From positions 42,102-106,101 of the forward strand of contig JADNYV010000129.1 of the NCBI GenBank assembly GCA_015501055.1: a stretch of DNA of 64,000 nucleotides. Reading direction: 5' to 3'. Position 1 is the stretch's first letter. Each line of letters opens with the position of its first letter. The stretch comes from Mucidula mucida. Lineage: Eukaryota > Basidiomycota > Agaricomycetes > Agaricales > Physalacriaceae. Positions 19,738-31,901 of this stretch are shown piece by piece. The position numbers and the translations under genes were made by a program. Under the pieces are notes generated by a model. It worked only from the letters and a program-made list of their open reading frames with translations, was not told the DNA's origin and did no database searches.

Positions 19738-21175
19738 CTACAGCTGCGCCTGAAGAGCCTTCTGCGTAGCCTAAAAAGAAATCATCAACAACACACCCAA
19801 ACCCACACATCCAAATCACACTCACCAACAAAGTCGTCGACGCCGCCGGACACCCTTCCCTGGCCCATTCAAATTCTGCAAAGAAATCAACACAGCCGTA
19901 ATCCTCCCAATCTGGCCTTGCACTGAATCGTCAGTCGGGAAGCTGATCGCTACATCCGGGTTATTGACAGCATGCCCCGCAGCAACGTCAGCGCTCAAAT
20001 GCTCGATAAACGAATTGCGCTCAGGAGGACATGCGCATGGGATGAGGATGGGCTTTCCATCCGGGCCAATCGTGCCGTCGCAGTCGCCCGTGCCAGATGG
20101 ATTCGTGTTGGCTGTGATGCCGAAATCTGGAACTAGAGCGGCGTCAACCCCACCAGTGGCAGGTGCCGTAGCGCCATTGTTCGCGTCCGTAGGAGCGGTA
20201 GCGGGGGCAGCAGGTGCAGTGGCAGTCCCGTCTTGGAGAGCCTTCGATTGGGCGAGTAAGGTGGTAGAGGCAGCAGGACATCCCACACCAGGACCATTCA
20301 AGTTTTGTAAAGAGATCACAACCGCGCCAATCCGGGCGATCTGTGACTCTACAGAGTCGTCCGTGGGGAAGTTGATCGCGACGTCTGGGTTGTTCACGGC
20401 GAAGCCGTTAGCGACGTCGGCACTCAAGTGCTATGGATGTGGCGTAAGTATTTAAAAAAAATCAATCATAAGAAATGCATACCTGAATAAAAGAGTTGCG
20501 TTCCGGGGGGCACGAACAAGGGATGAGAACAGGTTTTCCGTCGGGACCAGTGATACCATCGCAGTCCCCGGTGCCAGATGGGTTTACGCCCGCCACGATA
20601 CCAAAGTCGGGTACCAAGCTCGGGTCAACACCGCTCGCCGCTGCGTCGCTAGAACTGTCTGCGTTGGCGACGGGTGCGGCGGGTGCGGTATCAGTCGTGG
20701 CCGTTCCATCCTGCAAAGCCTTCTGCTTTTTCAATAGATCCGTCGAGGCAGCGGGACAGCCCACACCCGGTCCATTCAAATTCTGCAACGAAATCAACAC
20801 AGCGGTGATACGCGCAATCTCTGACTGAACCGAGTCGTCTGTAGGAAAGCTGATAGCAACAGAGGGATTGTTCACGGCATGTCCAGCCGCAACATCCGCG
20901 CTCAGATGCTGTGGCGATTGTTAGAACACGTCACATTGAACTAACATCACGTACATCGATGAATGAGTTACGTTCTGGCGGGCATGCGCAAGGAACGAGA
21001 ATTGGTTTCCCATCGGCTCCGGTTGTCCCATCGCAATCGCCTGTTCCGGTCGGGTTAGTACCCGCGGTGATGCCAAAGTCGGGTACGAGATTCGGGTCCA
21101 CGGCGCGTCGAACAGGCGCAGAGTACACTGACACGATGACAGCACCAGCTGCGAAAAGGGTAGTCGTGAATTTCA
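19738..21175 (-). CDS. Secreted protein built of three tandem ~115-residue repeats
   Basis: Starts at 21175 with a signal peptide (MKFTTTLFAAGAVIVSVYSA) and is followed by three copies of one module. Each has LVPDFGI, NPSGTGDCDG, DGKPILIPCACPPERNSFI, HLSADVAAGHAVNNP, ISFPTDDSV and SLQNLNGPGVGCPAAST, with four cysteines per module; Ala/Thr-rich linkers join them. Introns lie at 20909-20954 and 20431-20482, both after NSFI of modules 1 and 2; module 3 has no intron there, but has its own at 19771-19825 before the last residues (ATQKALQAQL, stop at 19738). One base is missing in module 3 near 19850, which turns GCPAAS out of frame; the remainder is intact. The module resembles small secreted proteins of unknown function found in other mushrooms, from memory; function unknown, probably extracellular. 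Confidence 0.75.
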
Positions 21176-22816
21176 TGTCGATTGCAAGTGTGGCCAAATT
21201 GAAAATGCTAGGTCGGTCGCTTGACTTTGAGAAAGAAAGAAAAGAATGTGTGGAAGGATGGAAAAGAAATGAAGAATTCTGCGTCTAGCAGAGAGTGGGC
21301 GACACAGTCGACAAGGAAGGTGGAGGTAAGAAGGTAAGAGGTGATGAGCCACATCGTCGATCGAAACTTTTGAAGGGTGGTGCGTGCCTGGCTCAACACG
21401 TTTTGATGGCAACCGCCGATCACGCGATCCCATTTTCGCCTTTTCTGGATTCGTCCTGCTCTTCCCCGCGACTGTGAAAGCACGATAGTGGAGCGACGAA
21501 CGTGCTTCGCCTGATGACTGTCCATTTAATGCCTTTCTTGTCCTTCAACGATAAGGAACTTGCCCAGCTCTAGGTGGTGATGCCCTCCAACCATCAATAA
21601 TGTGATTGTGTCAGTGTGTCAGTGTGTTTCAAGTGGTAAAATCTCATGGGACGATGGTTACTGTGATCAGCCTTCAAAGTTGTCGAGGACTCGACGAAAC
21701 GAGGTCTTGGCACATTCTCTTGTTGTGCAAGAAGCTTTACGATGGAGGTGACTTATCTCATTCGCCTCTTCTCAATATCGCTCGCTCTGATCATGTCCAT
21801 ATTCACAGCTAAAACACAATTTCTCATTATTACAGCGAGTCAATTGTGCATGACACGCTTGCGGATTCAGACTGCATCAGCGCATACAAGCGCGATCTAG
21901 TATCACTATCGACGTTCAATCAATCCGTTTCGTTCTCTCTTCCTTGTCAATTCGGACACCTCGTAATCCGATAAGTATCATCAGCGGGCGTTGGAGCGTG
22001 ATGACGAAGTGGCGTAAACACATCTTGCACTAGGCACTGCGATAGCGTATTTAGTCTCGTCAGAAACCTATTCGCATTCGTGTTCGTGCCCCACTTGCTC
22101 CGATGTTTCTTGACTTACGCTTTCCTTCTAGGTTACTCGCGCCTTCGCTCCCGATAATCCAAAATGCTTGAATACACGTACTCTTTACCCGCGCCTTTTC
22201 CTGTGGATGTTTACTAGCAAGCACGCATCTTGAGAAGAAAGGGGAGATTGTCGACCGTCGTCCGATTGCTTTTACTAGGTCGATCCCCTTTCCGCCTCCC
22301 CTCCCCTCTGCGCTCCCAAATCCAATCAGTTGTTGACCCGGCAACCTTGACCGAGATCGCTGCTGCTAGCCCTTTACGCGGAAGATACTCATACATATTT
22401 TATTAGTCTCTCCTCCATGTCATTACAGTCTGGACTTCACAGCATAGCAAGACCGCCTCCACTACCGCCGCGCGCAGTCGGCAGTCGTCACGCATTCGAA
22501 ATTGCAAATGCTATCGATGTTCTGACGTGTCGTTTTTCTTCTCCTCTTTCACAATCATAATGCCAGCATACAGCTCTAACATATCCCCTGCCCTCAGTCG
22601 ATTGTACGGAGTGGAGACATGATATATGAAGGCCAGGACAGCATAGCAACTCGACTCCAAACTATGGAGCGCATCATCACTCTTTCCACGTGGGCCGATG
22701 TGTCGCTTTTAAAAGGACTCGCCACTTCAATCTGCCGCACGCGCAGCACCGTCTCTCTTTATAGATTCTTTTCCGCTTTTTCGTGTTGATCACATTCTCT
22801 TTCTTTCACCACCGCC
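21176..22816. other. Intergenic region between divergent secreted-protein genes
   Basis: No gene seen in 1.6 kb. It must hold the promoters of the triple-repeat protein (minus) and the GH16 gene (plus). A CTTTATAG motif at about 22757 lies some 60 bases before the GH16 start. A GTGTCAGT direct repeat occurs near 21608-21624. Confidence 0.5.
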
Positions 22817-24273
22817 ATGCCCTCCCTCTCTCTAGCAGTCGCCGCGCTCGGCGTCATCTCCTGCGAATTGGTAGCTGCGACCAGCTATGACATGGTCAAA
22901 GAATACGCTGGTTCTGGGTTCTTTGACGATTGGACTTTCTATGACCACTGTGCGTAGCACTCCATACTGGAAATATTCTCAACGCTGACGATCCCTCCGT
23001 AGTCGACAATCTCACCAACGGAGACGCCATGTAATTGTGTTCTATTTCGAGCCGTCGCTGGGGCACTGATCGTTCATCACCACGCAGCTTCGTCGGAGCC
23101 AACTCTGATCTCAACCTCGCATATGTCGACAGCTCAACAAACCGCGCTATCATGAAAGTCGACAACTCCAGCACGGTGGCATACAACGAGAAACGTTCGA
23201 CTGTCCGCATTTCGTCCAACGACAAATATGAAGTGGGCAGTCTATGGATAGCCGACTTTTACCATGTGCCATACGGAGTACGTCGTCATTATTGTTCTGA
23301 TATTCCAACGTCGCTGATAATTACGCGTAGTGCTCGGTATGGCCTGCATGGTAAGACGACTGGCCAATCTTACACGCGTCAAACGTAAACTAACACCGCG
23401 ACATAGGTGGGCACAGGCAGCTGATTGGCCAACAGGCGGGTAAGTTACTCGGCCAAATTCTCGAGAGCCTCATTTAACTGAATTGTATGGATAGTGAAAT
23501 CGACACCTTTGAGGGTGTAAATCAAGTTACCCACAATCAAATGACGCTCCATACCACGGACAACTGCAAACAAGTGAATCCTGTCCAAACCTCCACACTC
23601 ATCAACTCCACCGACTGCAACCACGACGCGAACGACAACGAAGGTTGTGCTGTAACGGATCCCTCCACGGCGTCGTATGGTGCGGCTTTTGCCCAGGCTC
23701 AAGGTGGCGTCTTCGTTACCGAGTTTGCTGAGAGTGGTATTTCGTACGTGCTATCTATTAGTCTTGCAGTCTCTAGTCTAGGATCTAACAATTACAACAG
23801 CGTCTGGTTCTTCTCGCGAAGCGATGTTCCAGCTTCCATCTCCGGAAACTCCAGCTCTTTAAGCACTGATGACCTCGGAACGCCCACCGCAAATTGGCCT
23901 ACAGGCGGTTGTGACATTGATTCCCATTTCGAAGCACAGAACCTAATCTTTGACATAACGCTTTGTGGAGGTAGGCTGCTTTACCATGAATGAAAACACC
24001 CAGATACTAATGATCATTGTCATAGATTTTGCTGGAGAGACAAACACGTTCGCCGAGACTTGCACTGGGACGTGTTATACGGACTATGTCATCGGGCCTG
24101 CCTCGAATTACGACAATGCTTACTTCGATGTGGATTTCGTTCGGGTCTTCAGCAAGAGCGGCACGAATACAGTTGTCTCTGCCGACAGCAGTGCACCCTC
24201 GTTGGCTGCATCATGGAAGTCTCGAGTAGCTGCATTATTAGGCGCGGGCGCCGCTGCCTGGTTGATACTATAA
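22817..24273 (+). CDS. GH16-family endo-beta-glucanase-like secreted protein, probably GPI-anchored
   Basis: Seven introns splice cleanly to a protein of about 360 residues. An N-terminal signal (MPSLSLAVAALGVISCELVA) is followed by the GH16 fold: YEVGSLWIADFYHVPYGCSVWPAWWAQ and the catalytic signature GGEIDTFEGVN, in which the two glutamates around the aspartate are nucleophile, helper and acid/base. VWFFSRSDVP and WPTGGCDIDSHF follow. Family members cut beta-1,3 or mixed beta-1,3/1,4-glucans outside the cell or in the wall. The C-terminus has a Ser/Ala-rich stretch and a hydrophobic end (VAALLGAGAAAWLIL), typical of a GPI-anchor signal, so the enzyme probably stays in the membrane or wall. 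All reading frames are intact. The exact subfamily and substrate cannot be told by eye. Confidence 0.88.
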
Positions 24274-25917
24274 TTACTTGACCAGTTTTTTCCTTTGACA
24301 CTTAATGACGGTGTGGTGGACGTGTATGATACCATTTAGTAGAAACGTCCTCATTAAAGAGAATAGACTAGGCAAAAAGGACGCCCAGATTATTGATGAG
24401 ATAGAAAAATGATTTCGCCTCGATACAGAGGAAAGGAGAGGCAGTCGCAGACAATCGGGGATGCCGCTCGAATATAGATGTGTGAACAACTTAAAATGTA
24501 TAAATGCCATGAATCGGACTGTGTTCTGGACTGGAGTGCGGAACTGGGGCATCAGATTGTAATGACAGAGTACATGGAGAAGTGCTACACATGATGAACG
24601 GTATGAGGAACGAAGTACGGCACGTAGACTGAAAAAGACGCGTAAGCAAGCTGCGTTAATGGCATGCAAGACAAATTCAGAGAGCTAGGAAAAGTTTTCG
24701 GCAAATTTGCACGGCGATGTCTAGTCGCCTCTTGGAAACACGGACCATAGCATGGGTCATCATGATAGGAAGTAGGAGGGGGAGTCGCTGAAGGGATAAG
24801 AGAAACACTCACAGTTGAGGAGAATTTCAGTCGACAGGTGAAGGCGAGAAGAGCAAGTACAAAAGTGGAAGGAAAAAGTTTTTATACGTCCGCCCGAACG
24901 GAGTTCGAAATCTGTGATGGCCGAATCTTCCCGATCATTTCCCTTTCGACTTTTTGGCGTCGACGATCAACTGGAACGCGTCGTAAGAAAGTCAGCCTCA
25001 TTTCATCCTGAAGCATTGCCTCCTGCTTAGTCTTCATGTGTCTTTCGGGATATGCAGGACTTACTGCGTCACTTCGGCGGTACTACGCGCTCTTCGGCGA
25101 CCGTGTACAGCCCCTCACCCGCCTCCAGTGATCTCCTGAAGGACAGAGTCGAAAATACTTATCCCTTGATCCAACTCCATTTATGTAGTCTCGCCACGCT
25201 GCCGCCTTGAAACATCGGAGAGCGCACATCGGTGTGTCAAGGCAATACACGGAGTGTATAAACTTGTATATGGATGGGGTTTTCGCAAAACAACGATAGC
25301 ATATGTCCCTGCAGGAGAAGCTACTCGGCGAACGCAGGAGTTAGAAGCTGATCAGCGCTGCTTTCTCACTATGTATGTCCGAGCGCTGATGGTCACAATT
25401 TGCTACACTAACAATTGTTCGCTTATCGTTAATGTTTGTAGTTTTTAAACTTGTGGAAATCATGGCGACAGTTCCTGGCCCTGTTGTCCTATTTTCTTCG
25501 CAAATTCAGTTCCCTCAAAATGCTTGCTCCCTTATATTTCATTAGCGTCCATACGTCCAAGCCGTATCCGAAGCAGACGACGTATCGTGGTATTGGATCA
25601 CAAGGTGTTGCAAGTCCTACTATGATTTAATCTTGCTGTACTGAAGCTTTCCAAGGAACCTGCAGCTCAATCGGTCACTGCTCTGTAGAGATCAACCGCT
25701 CCGGTTCATGAGATTCCCGACTAGCGGATTTAGTCATGCTGCAGATCATGATGTCACGTCATACTTCGCAAGATATCTTTCTTCCTTCCGACCACCTTCA
25801 CTACTTCACGGTTGCCTCGCTGGTGTAATCACGAGCACGACGATAGAGTCTACCTGGTAAAGAAATTAGATAGCGCTAATGTATCTCATTTATCACGATT
25901 TTATAGGTATAGTCACT
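24274..25917. other. Intergenic region, no gene recognised
   Basis: Follows the GH16 stop and precedes the quinone oxidoreductase. Open frames are short and show no known motif. The 24.27-24.8 kb part is likely the GH16 3' untranslated region and flank. Confidence 0.5.
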
Positions 25918-27400
25918 ATGAGAGCGGTACTGATTAAAGATGGCAAAGGTCCAGTCGAAAACCTGTACATTGGCGAGGTGCCGACGCCCTCTCCTGCGAA
26001 CGGCCAGATATTGGTACAGGTGACTATCGCCATCGATAAACTTGAAGCCAAACCAATCCCTTACATTTGACTAGATCAAGGCATTTGGTCTCAACCGCAT
26101 GGATATTCTTCAACGCAACGTACGCCGGGAACCCCATATCATTCTGAGATGACTCTTTCGAATCTGATGCTACCTACGTTAGGGCAATTATCCTGTTCCT
26201 TCGGGCGCCTCAACTGTCCTCGGCGTTGAATTTTCGGGCATCATAACACAGCTTGGCCAAGGTGTTTCCGATGACTGGGCTGACGGTGATGAAGTCTTTG
26301 GGATCGCGGGTGGGGTACGACTTGGAATGCTGATATTTTTTTACCATGAGCCTGACGTTTCGCAGGGCGCGTACGCCGAATATATCGTCGTGAATGAAAC
26401 ACATCTGATTCATAAGCCTTCGAAGCTATCCTGGGCGGAGGCTGCCAGTATTCCCGAAGTTTTTCTCACAGGTAAGGATGTTCCGTTACTTCGTGCGAAC
26501 ATGGACAGTGATTGCTTCCAGCCTACCAGGGTATTCATGTTTACGGACGGCTCCAAAAGGCTGAAAGCGTTCTGATCCATGCTGCCGCATCGGGTGTGGG
26601 CATCGCCGCCATTCAAATGGCGCGGGCTGCAGGAGCGTAGGTGCCGTCTCCTGTCCAACTCTTTTGTCTTAATTTTTCGTAGAACGAACATTATAGCCAC
26701 CGCGTCGACAACTGAAAAACTAGAGTGGTTACGTTCAATCCCCAACGGCGCCACACATGCCGTCAACTACAAGACGCAAGACTTCTCCAAGGAGGTCAAG
26801 AATATAACTTCCGGAGCCGGCGTGGACGTGGTATTGGACTTCGTGGGAACGACCCACTGGGACAAGAATATAGATTCTCTAGGTATCGATGGACGGATGG
26901 TCATTTTTGCATTCATGAGTGGTAGGGATCCCATTTAGATGTCAGAGAGTATATTTAAATATTCGTCAAGGTTCTGCCATACCTACGGCCGACCTGGCGC
27001 CGATTCTGAGAAAGCGTCTGCAAATAACTGGCTCGACACTCAGGTCCCGCAGCTTGGAGTATCAGGCCGATTTGATCTCCCAGTGTGTAAATCACTTGTC
27101 GCGAAGTTCTAACTGATTGCCGTTGACGTTAGATTGAAGACCGAGTACCTAGACAAAGTGAGCGGTAAAGATGGCGACGGCGTGATACGGACCTATATTC
27201 ATAAGGTACTGGTCTACTAGTGCCTTGTGCCCGAGTCTGACCTATCCGCACCCCAGATTTTTAATTGGAATGATATACAGGCTGCTCACAAAGAGATGGA
27301 GGCGAACACGAATGTGTATGTGCTTTATCACACACTATGTCGCCGGCATCATCTTCTGACTGATCTTCTCAGTGGGAAAATCATTGCTGAAATCGTGTAG
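25918..27400 (+). CDS. NAD(P)H quinone oxidoreductase, zeta-crystallin/TP53I3 type
   Basis: Starts MRAVLIKDGKGPVENLYIGE at 25918 and ends at the TAG at 27398. About nine short introns join in frame. Medium-chain dehydrogenase/reductase features in order: IKAFGLNRMDILQRNGNYPVP, VLGVEFSGII, GDEVFGIAGGGAYAEY, the conserved AAASIPE-like segment AEAASIPEVFLTAYQ, VLIHAAASGVGIAAIQMA (glycine-rich cofactor site, AxxGVG), ATASTTEKLEWL, GATHAVNYKTQDF, GVDVVLDFVG and ITGSTLRSRSLEYQ. There are no zinc-binding cysteines, as expected for this non-metal branch, which reduces quinones with NADPH in the cytosol. Length is about 330 residues, normal for the family. Intact. Confidence 0.88.
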
Positions 27401-29578
27401 GCCTGGATTTCTTTCGGGACATAGCGTCAGGACAACAATTAAATGAATTGTCAATCGTGAAGCTAGCGTAACGTCGGAGGATATTGGTTCGTTTAATTTT
27501 TATCAACAACTAGTCTTTAGCTTCATCGACCGCCGGTTGCAAATAGCGGGTGTCCATTTCAATGTCGATTTGATGTGAAGGATGTAAAACTGTCTGGACT
27601 TCTGAGTGGTGCCTTACCTGCCCTCGTCTCCGCACTCGCGTAAGGTGACTGTTGAAGATGTCACCATTGACGCGTCCTCGACAGTTCCCGAGGCGCTCTT
27701 AGGCTGAAGCAAAGGCCCGATACTCTTCACTATACCATAGCTGCGCGCGAAAAGTGCGACTTGGGCTTCGAAAGACGCGCAGAACGGTCCACCTACGCGC
27801 GTGTCGTGATCGCCGCCAGGTAAGTTCCTTGCCCTTGTGCCGTATTGGGATAGTCATGCGTGATTGGAGGGAGCTCGTGTACTCCACGCGCGTACTCAAC
27901 TCTTCTTCGACCACGTTTCTCCGTGTTTCGCGAACAACTTTTTGCATTCACGCTTCCGAGAAGCTGGGGGCGTGTTTGGAAAGCTCCGCCGATCTGCAGA
28001 ACTAACCCTTTCATTGAGCTATGCAAGTCCATGGTTCCCGGGATGCATCTGATAGTAGGAGAGAATAGTTACGCGTGGAGATATACGCATACACGTAATT
28101 GCTGGCATGCTAGCTCATGCAGAGTCCAATCAGTACACCTGGGATCGCGTCTCCCGGTATATGCGACATGCAAGCTAAGTCGGTTAGGCTGTCACGGGCG
28201 AAGGAAATCTGATAAAGGCAGTCTCCAAGTTGACGGGTTTCTGTACAGAACAGAATGGAACGCGTCTCCCTTGATGGTCAGCATGCATTCCGAAAGCAAC
28301 TGACGATTCAGTAAGCACAGCCACGCCCACGTTCCACGCCGATATGTCCGCCTGACTGGGGAACCTTGGAGGGTCATATTTGCACCCATGCATCATTTTA
28401 TTTGAAAAGTTACATGGCAGATGTTGGCGGGCTATGCAAAGCACCGACTCTTGACGTATCTAGAGCTGCCTGATCAGGTCTTGCAACTGCGAAGGGCCTC
28501 AGCGTGTCAGATAGAGAGCTCACCGAACCTGTCCTCAAACTCTTCCAGTTGAGACAATCCCAAGACCATCCCCTTTGAATAAAGATATTCTGCATTCATC
28601 ATTTCAGGACCATCGCAAAGTGTACATCAAATGCGTCTGTAACGTTATCGGGAGGGCCTAGCCTAGTGGCATCGCTCCTACGACCTGATACCTGAATGCT
28701 AGCATTGATGCCTTGCGCTGAACCGCGGGATTAAAGAACCCTGGACGAGTGAGAACGCGGCATACGCTTTAGGAATGTGCAATGAAACGTCACCTTGATG
28801 ATTATGGCAGACACGGCTGATTTGAGTTTGATATCTGGTATTTCGCGCAGTCCGGTCTCTGCATGACACACGAGTCCGGGAACGTGGAAGATGCCGCAAT
28901 GTTTAGTGGCCATATGAGCCGAAGGCTTACCCAGTGGTAGCGTTAGAAGTCACGATGTTGAAGCAAACTTGAAGGGAAAAAGAACTAGCGGTACCCACGG
29001 CAATTGGGGGGCGGAGAGTGGAAGACACCGACGCCTTGTAAAATAGCGCTCAGTGCGGCTCACTCTCCTGTGAGTCTAGGGAGGGATAGAATACGCCAAT
29101 GGATAGGCGCTGGATATCACCGCATCCCGGTTTCGGCGGTTCCCAAGACCGCGTCAGACACGAAGGGCGGCGAGGCTGTGTACAGGAAAACACAAAAAGT
29201 CGATGAAAAGGCAGGAACAAACAGCTTTGCAGTGTTGATTTCCCAAATAGGCATCCCATCGACCCTGCCAAACCTGTGAAACGAGACGGGCGTTGACTCG
29301 TTGTTGTATCACTCCTCCCAAAAAATTTCAAACTGAGCGCTTTCGTGAGATTTTGATTGGTAAAGGCCCCGTCACGCCCTCCCAAATAGAGTCAGAGCAA
29401 GTCACCCTTCGCGCTTATGTGCCCGTACGGAAGTTGCCATAAATCCTATATAAGGGCCCCGTCTTTTGTGTCGATCCTTCACTACTCCTCACAGCTGGTA
29501 TCCGACTACATCTCGGGAACCACTCAATCCGCTACCGCCACCACTTCCAACTACACCCTTCCCAACACCTCCCACATA
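27401..29578. other. Region without a confident gene; possible degraded minus-strand gene at 28.1-28.95 kb
   Basis: No frame longer than about 150 residues. On the minus strand between 28950 and 28100, short pieces look coding and could be joined by GT-AG introns: GFFNPAVQRKASMLAFR (about 28745-28695), then PPDNVTDAFDVHFAMVL (about 28655-28605), EMMNAEYLYSKGMVLGLSQ (about 28605-28550) and LTIKGDAFHSVLYRNP. At least one base is missing between the second and third. I do not recognise the family. A TATATAAGG box at 29447 belongs to the small gene that follows. Confidence 0.35.
29447..29455 (+). promoter_or_regulatory. TATA box of the 29.6-kb micro-gene
   Basis: TATATAAGG on the plus strand, 125-132 bases upstream of ATG 29579, followed by a pyrimidine-rich stretch with several CA dinucleotides. 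It is the best TATA match in this interval. Confidence 0.5.
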
Positions 29579-29677
29579 ATGAGCGGCCAAAACTCCGGTT
29601 CCAACAAGCCCTCTGGCCAGGGATCCCAAACCACTGTGAAAGGAGGCGCGTCACAGACAGGCGCCGTGTTCTTCTGA
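29579..29677 (+). CDS. Micro-protein of 32 residues, Ser/Gly/Gln-rich
   Basis: Open frame MSGQNSGSNKPSGQGSQ...GAVFF with a stop at 29677. The composition (Gly, Ser, Gln, Thr, Lys) is disordered; the last four residues are hydrophobic. Its support is the strong TATA box at 29447, an upstream CT/CA-rich leader with no competing ATG in frame, and an ATG in a favourable context (CACATAATGAG). The frame is open upstream to about 29417 (MCPYGSCHKS), but that part lies across the TATA box and is unlikely to be coding. No known family. It may equally be a chance frame within a non-coding transcript. Confidence 0.4.
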   Translation: MSGQNSGSNKPSGQGSQTTVKGGASQTGAVFF

Positions 29678-30470
29678 ACGCGCCATTACCCCGCATTCCT
29701 CCCTTCGAGCAAGCAATCGGTCTTTCCGACCGATCGCGCTCAAACCCGAATCGGCATCGCTTACGCAGCATCGCCGCGACATACTCTACCACTCATATAA
29801 TTCCCCACTCCCTACCCACACACACCTGATGGAAGGATTCCGTCGACGCCGTTCGAGGGATGGAGGCACCGATGTATTTTTATTTATGGATCTCGATGGA
29901 GGAGGATCGGAAGACGTTCAATTGAACGAGGGCAGCGCAAATCACCGAGAGGCGCGGAGATAAACCGGTGTAGATTGAGCAGGAGATGGTTCATGGACTG
30001 ATTACACTTACATTTGCACTAATCCCTATCGCCGTAATTGTAGAATCTACGCATAGTCAAGCTTATTATTATTACATCTACAACTGGAGAATAGCACTCA
30101 CAACAGAACCGCTTGAGAGTCTTTGATTGGCATGAAAGAAATGGCACTTGAAAGGATGATTACGACCCTCGCTCCGCCACCAACCGGCAGCACGATATAC
30201 TTCGGTACTAGACGCAGTTGAATTCCGGGCACATTCCGTCCTGACTTCCAGGCACTGAGCAAGATATGCAGTTCATACAAGGAGGTCCACAAGCCATCTG
30301 AAGATCATGACGACACTGCGTACCTGAAGAGAAGTCATTCGAAGCCAGGCATGACTCACTCCGTGATACCAGCGGATATTGGACAGAATGGCAGATGGCA
30401 CGCGTACACCAGGCCTCGACTATTCGCGGAAAGCCTTCGTTAATAGAGTAGCATTGATAGGAATATGTAG
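29678..30470. other. Intergenic region between micro-gene and hydrolase
   Basis: No gene seen. The region contains 3' flanks of both neighbours; ATTATTATTATTACAT near 30065 is a low-complexity run. Confidence 0.5.
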
Positions 30471-31662
30471 TTACAGCTTGCCGCGAATATCTGTGGCTGC
30501 GGTCCAGATACCTGTGGCGAGATCTTTATGCAGATGAGCCTGCCACCATTCCAAAATCACGTCAACCACCTCATCTTGGCGGTTCGTGAAGTTGTGATCC
30601 GCGTCCTCAACGAGATACAACGAATGGGTTCCAGGCCTACGGCGACTCAGCGCCTTGGAGTAGATGATGGCATCGTACCTGTTGTTGTTCAGTCACAGAT
30701 AGGCAGCGAAAATGAAACAATTGAATTAACGTACGGCGGAACAACTGCGTCGGAGAGACCATGTATCGTTAGTACGTCTGTCGGCTTGGGGAATTGATCC
30801 CAGACGAACGAGGTGTCAAACTCGGCGAACATGCGGAAGTCTTCGGGGTATAGCTTTAATTCCAGGACTTTCCTAGCCACGGTAGGTCTCCAGACGGTAT
30901 AGCCGTTCTCCTCAAAATCCTTTGAGCCGTTGTGGTATAGTTTCGAATCTGCTCCAAGGCTTCAGTTAACGGATTACATGTGGATTCTAGTGCTCACCGT
31001 AGATTTTCTGTAGACCATGTTAGTTCTCTATGTTCACACTCGCAGCGGCAAACCTACCTTCATACGACACCGGCCAGAGACATTGATAAACGCCGAAACC
31101 CTCTGCCCTTCCTCGGTTGAGCAAATCCACTTCATTCCAACGATAGATCCGCGGGAATGACCGACTACCAAGTCAACGTCGTATCCATACTTACTCTTGA
31201 GGTAATCTGTGACGACCCGCAAGTCATCAACATCGTCATTCAAACCACCTTGTCGCCAAGTGCCTGTAGACTCGTGACAACCACTAAACATCGATCAACT
31301 AACCTATTGCGACCTATGCTGAAGAACGTACCGAAAGTCGAAACGGAATGAATCCATTGGCAAGCGTAACGCGAGACGCTTTTGGAAAAGGTAATCCTTA
31401 TGCCTGGTGTTGTAATGAAAGATGTAGCTTCATTGAAGAATCTACTTACCCGCCAGAACCATGAAGAATCTATGTTGGCTCATAAGCAGTTTTCTCAAAC
31501 TTCGTGATAAGGGCGTACGCATCAATCAAGAGTACGTACCAAAGCGATCTTGCGGCCTTGAGTAGGCTTGTCCGGGGATAGCTGGTCCAATATGCCAACT
31601 AAGGTGGAAGCTGGATCGTACAAATGAGGGATGGTCAGTTTACTTGAAGTCCGAGAGTTCAT
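30471..31662 (-). CDS. Alpha/beta-hydrolase (serine hydrolase, esterase/peptidase-like)
   Basis: Minus strand, ATG at 31662 (MNSRTSSKLTIPHL), stop at 30471; about six introns splice in frame to roughly 290 residues. The fold is shown by ALILHGSGGHKDY (oxyanion-hole HG), the strand MDSFRFDFRG, the nucleophile elbow VVGHSRGSIVGMKW, the acid in TIHGLSDAVVPPYDA and the catalytic histidine in EDADHNF near the C-terminus. This is the general layout of cytosolic serine-aminopeptidase-like or esterase members. The nucleophile serine, aspartate and histidine are all present, so it should be active. Substrate cannot be inferred. Confidence 0.85.
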
Positions 31663-31901
31663 GGCTTCAGAGCGTCCCGCGGGGCTCGAATAAGCTTAGA
31701 TGGCGGTGGTTGGGTGCAAAGGAATAACCCTGGTTTACTGAAGTCCGGTTATCGGCATGCACTGTTGCCGGCTCACGCGCTCACGGTCGAACATAGGAGA
31801 TGCTATGGTTGCATTCGAATTTCAGGCGCGATAGGACATGTATTATACCGAGGGCTCTATATTCGGTTCACAGATTAGCATCGTCTGTGACCCCGCAAAT
31901 A

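Noticed and set aside
27860..28303. 147-residue plus-strand frame
   Set aside because: Composition is rich in Arg/Cys/Ser with no motif, and coding-like blocks run on the opposite strand.
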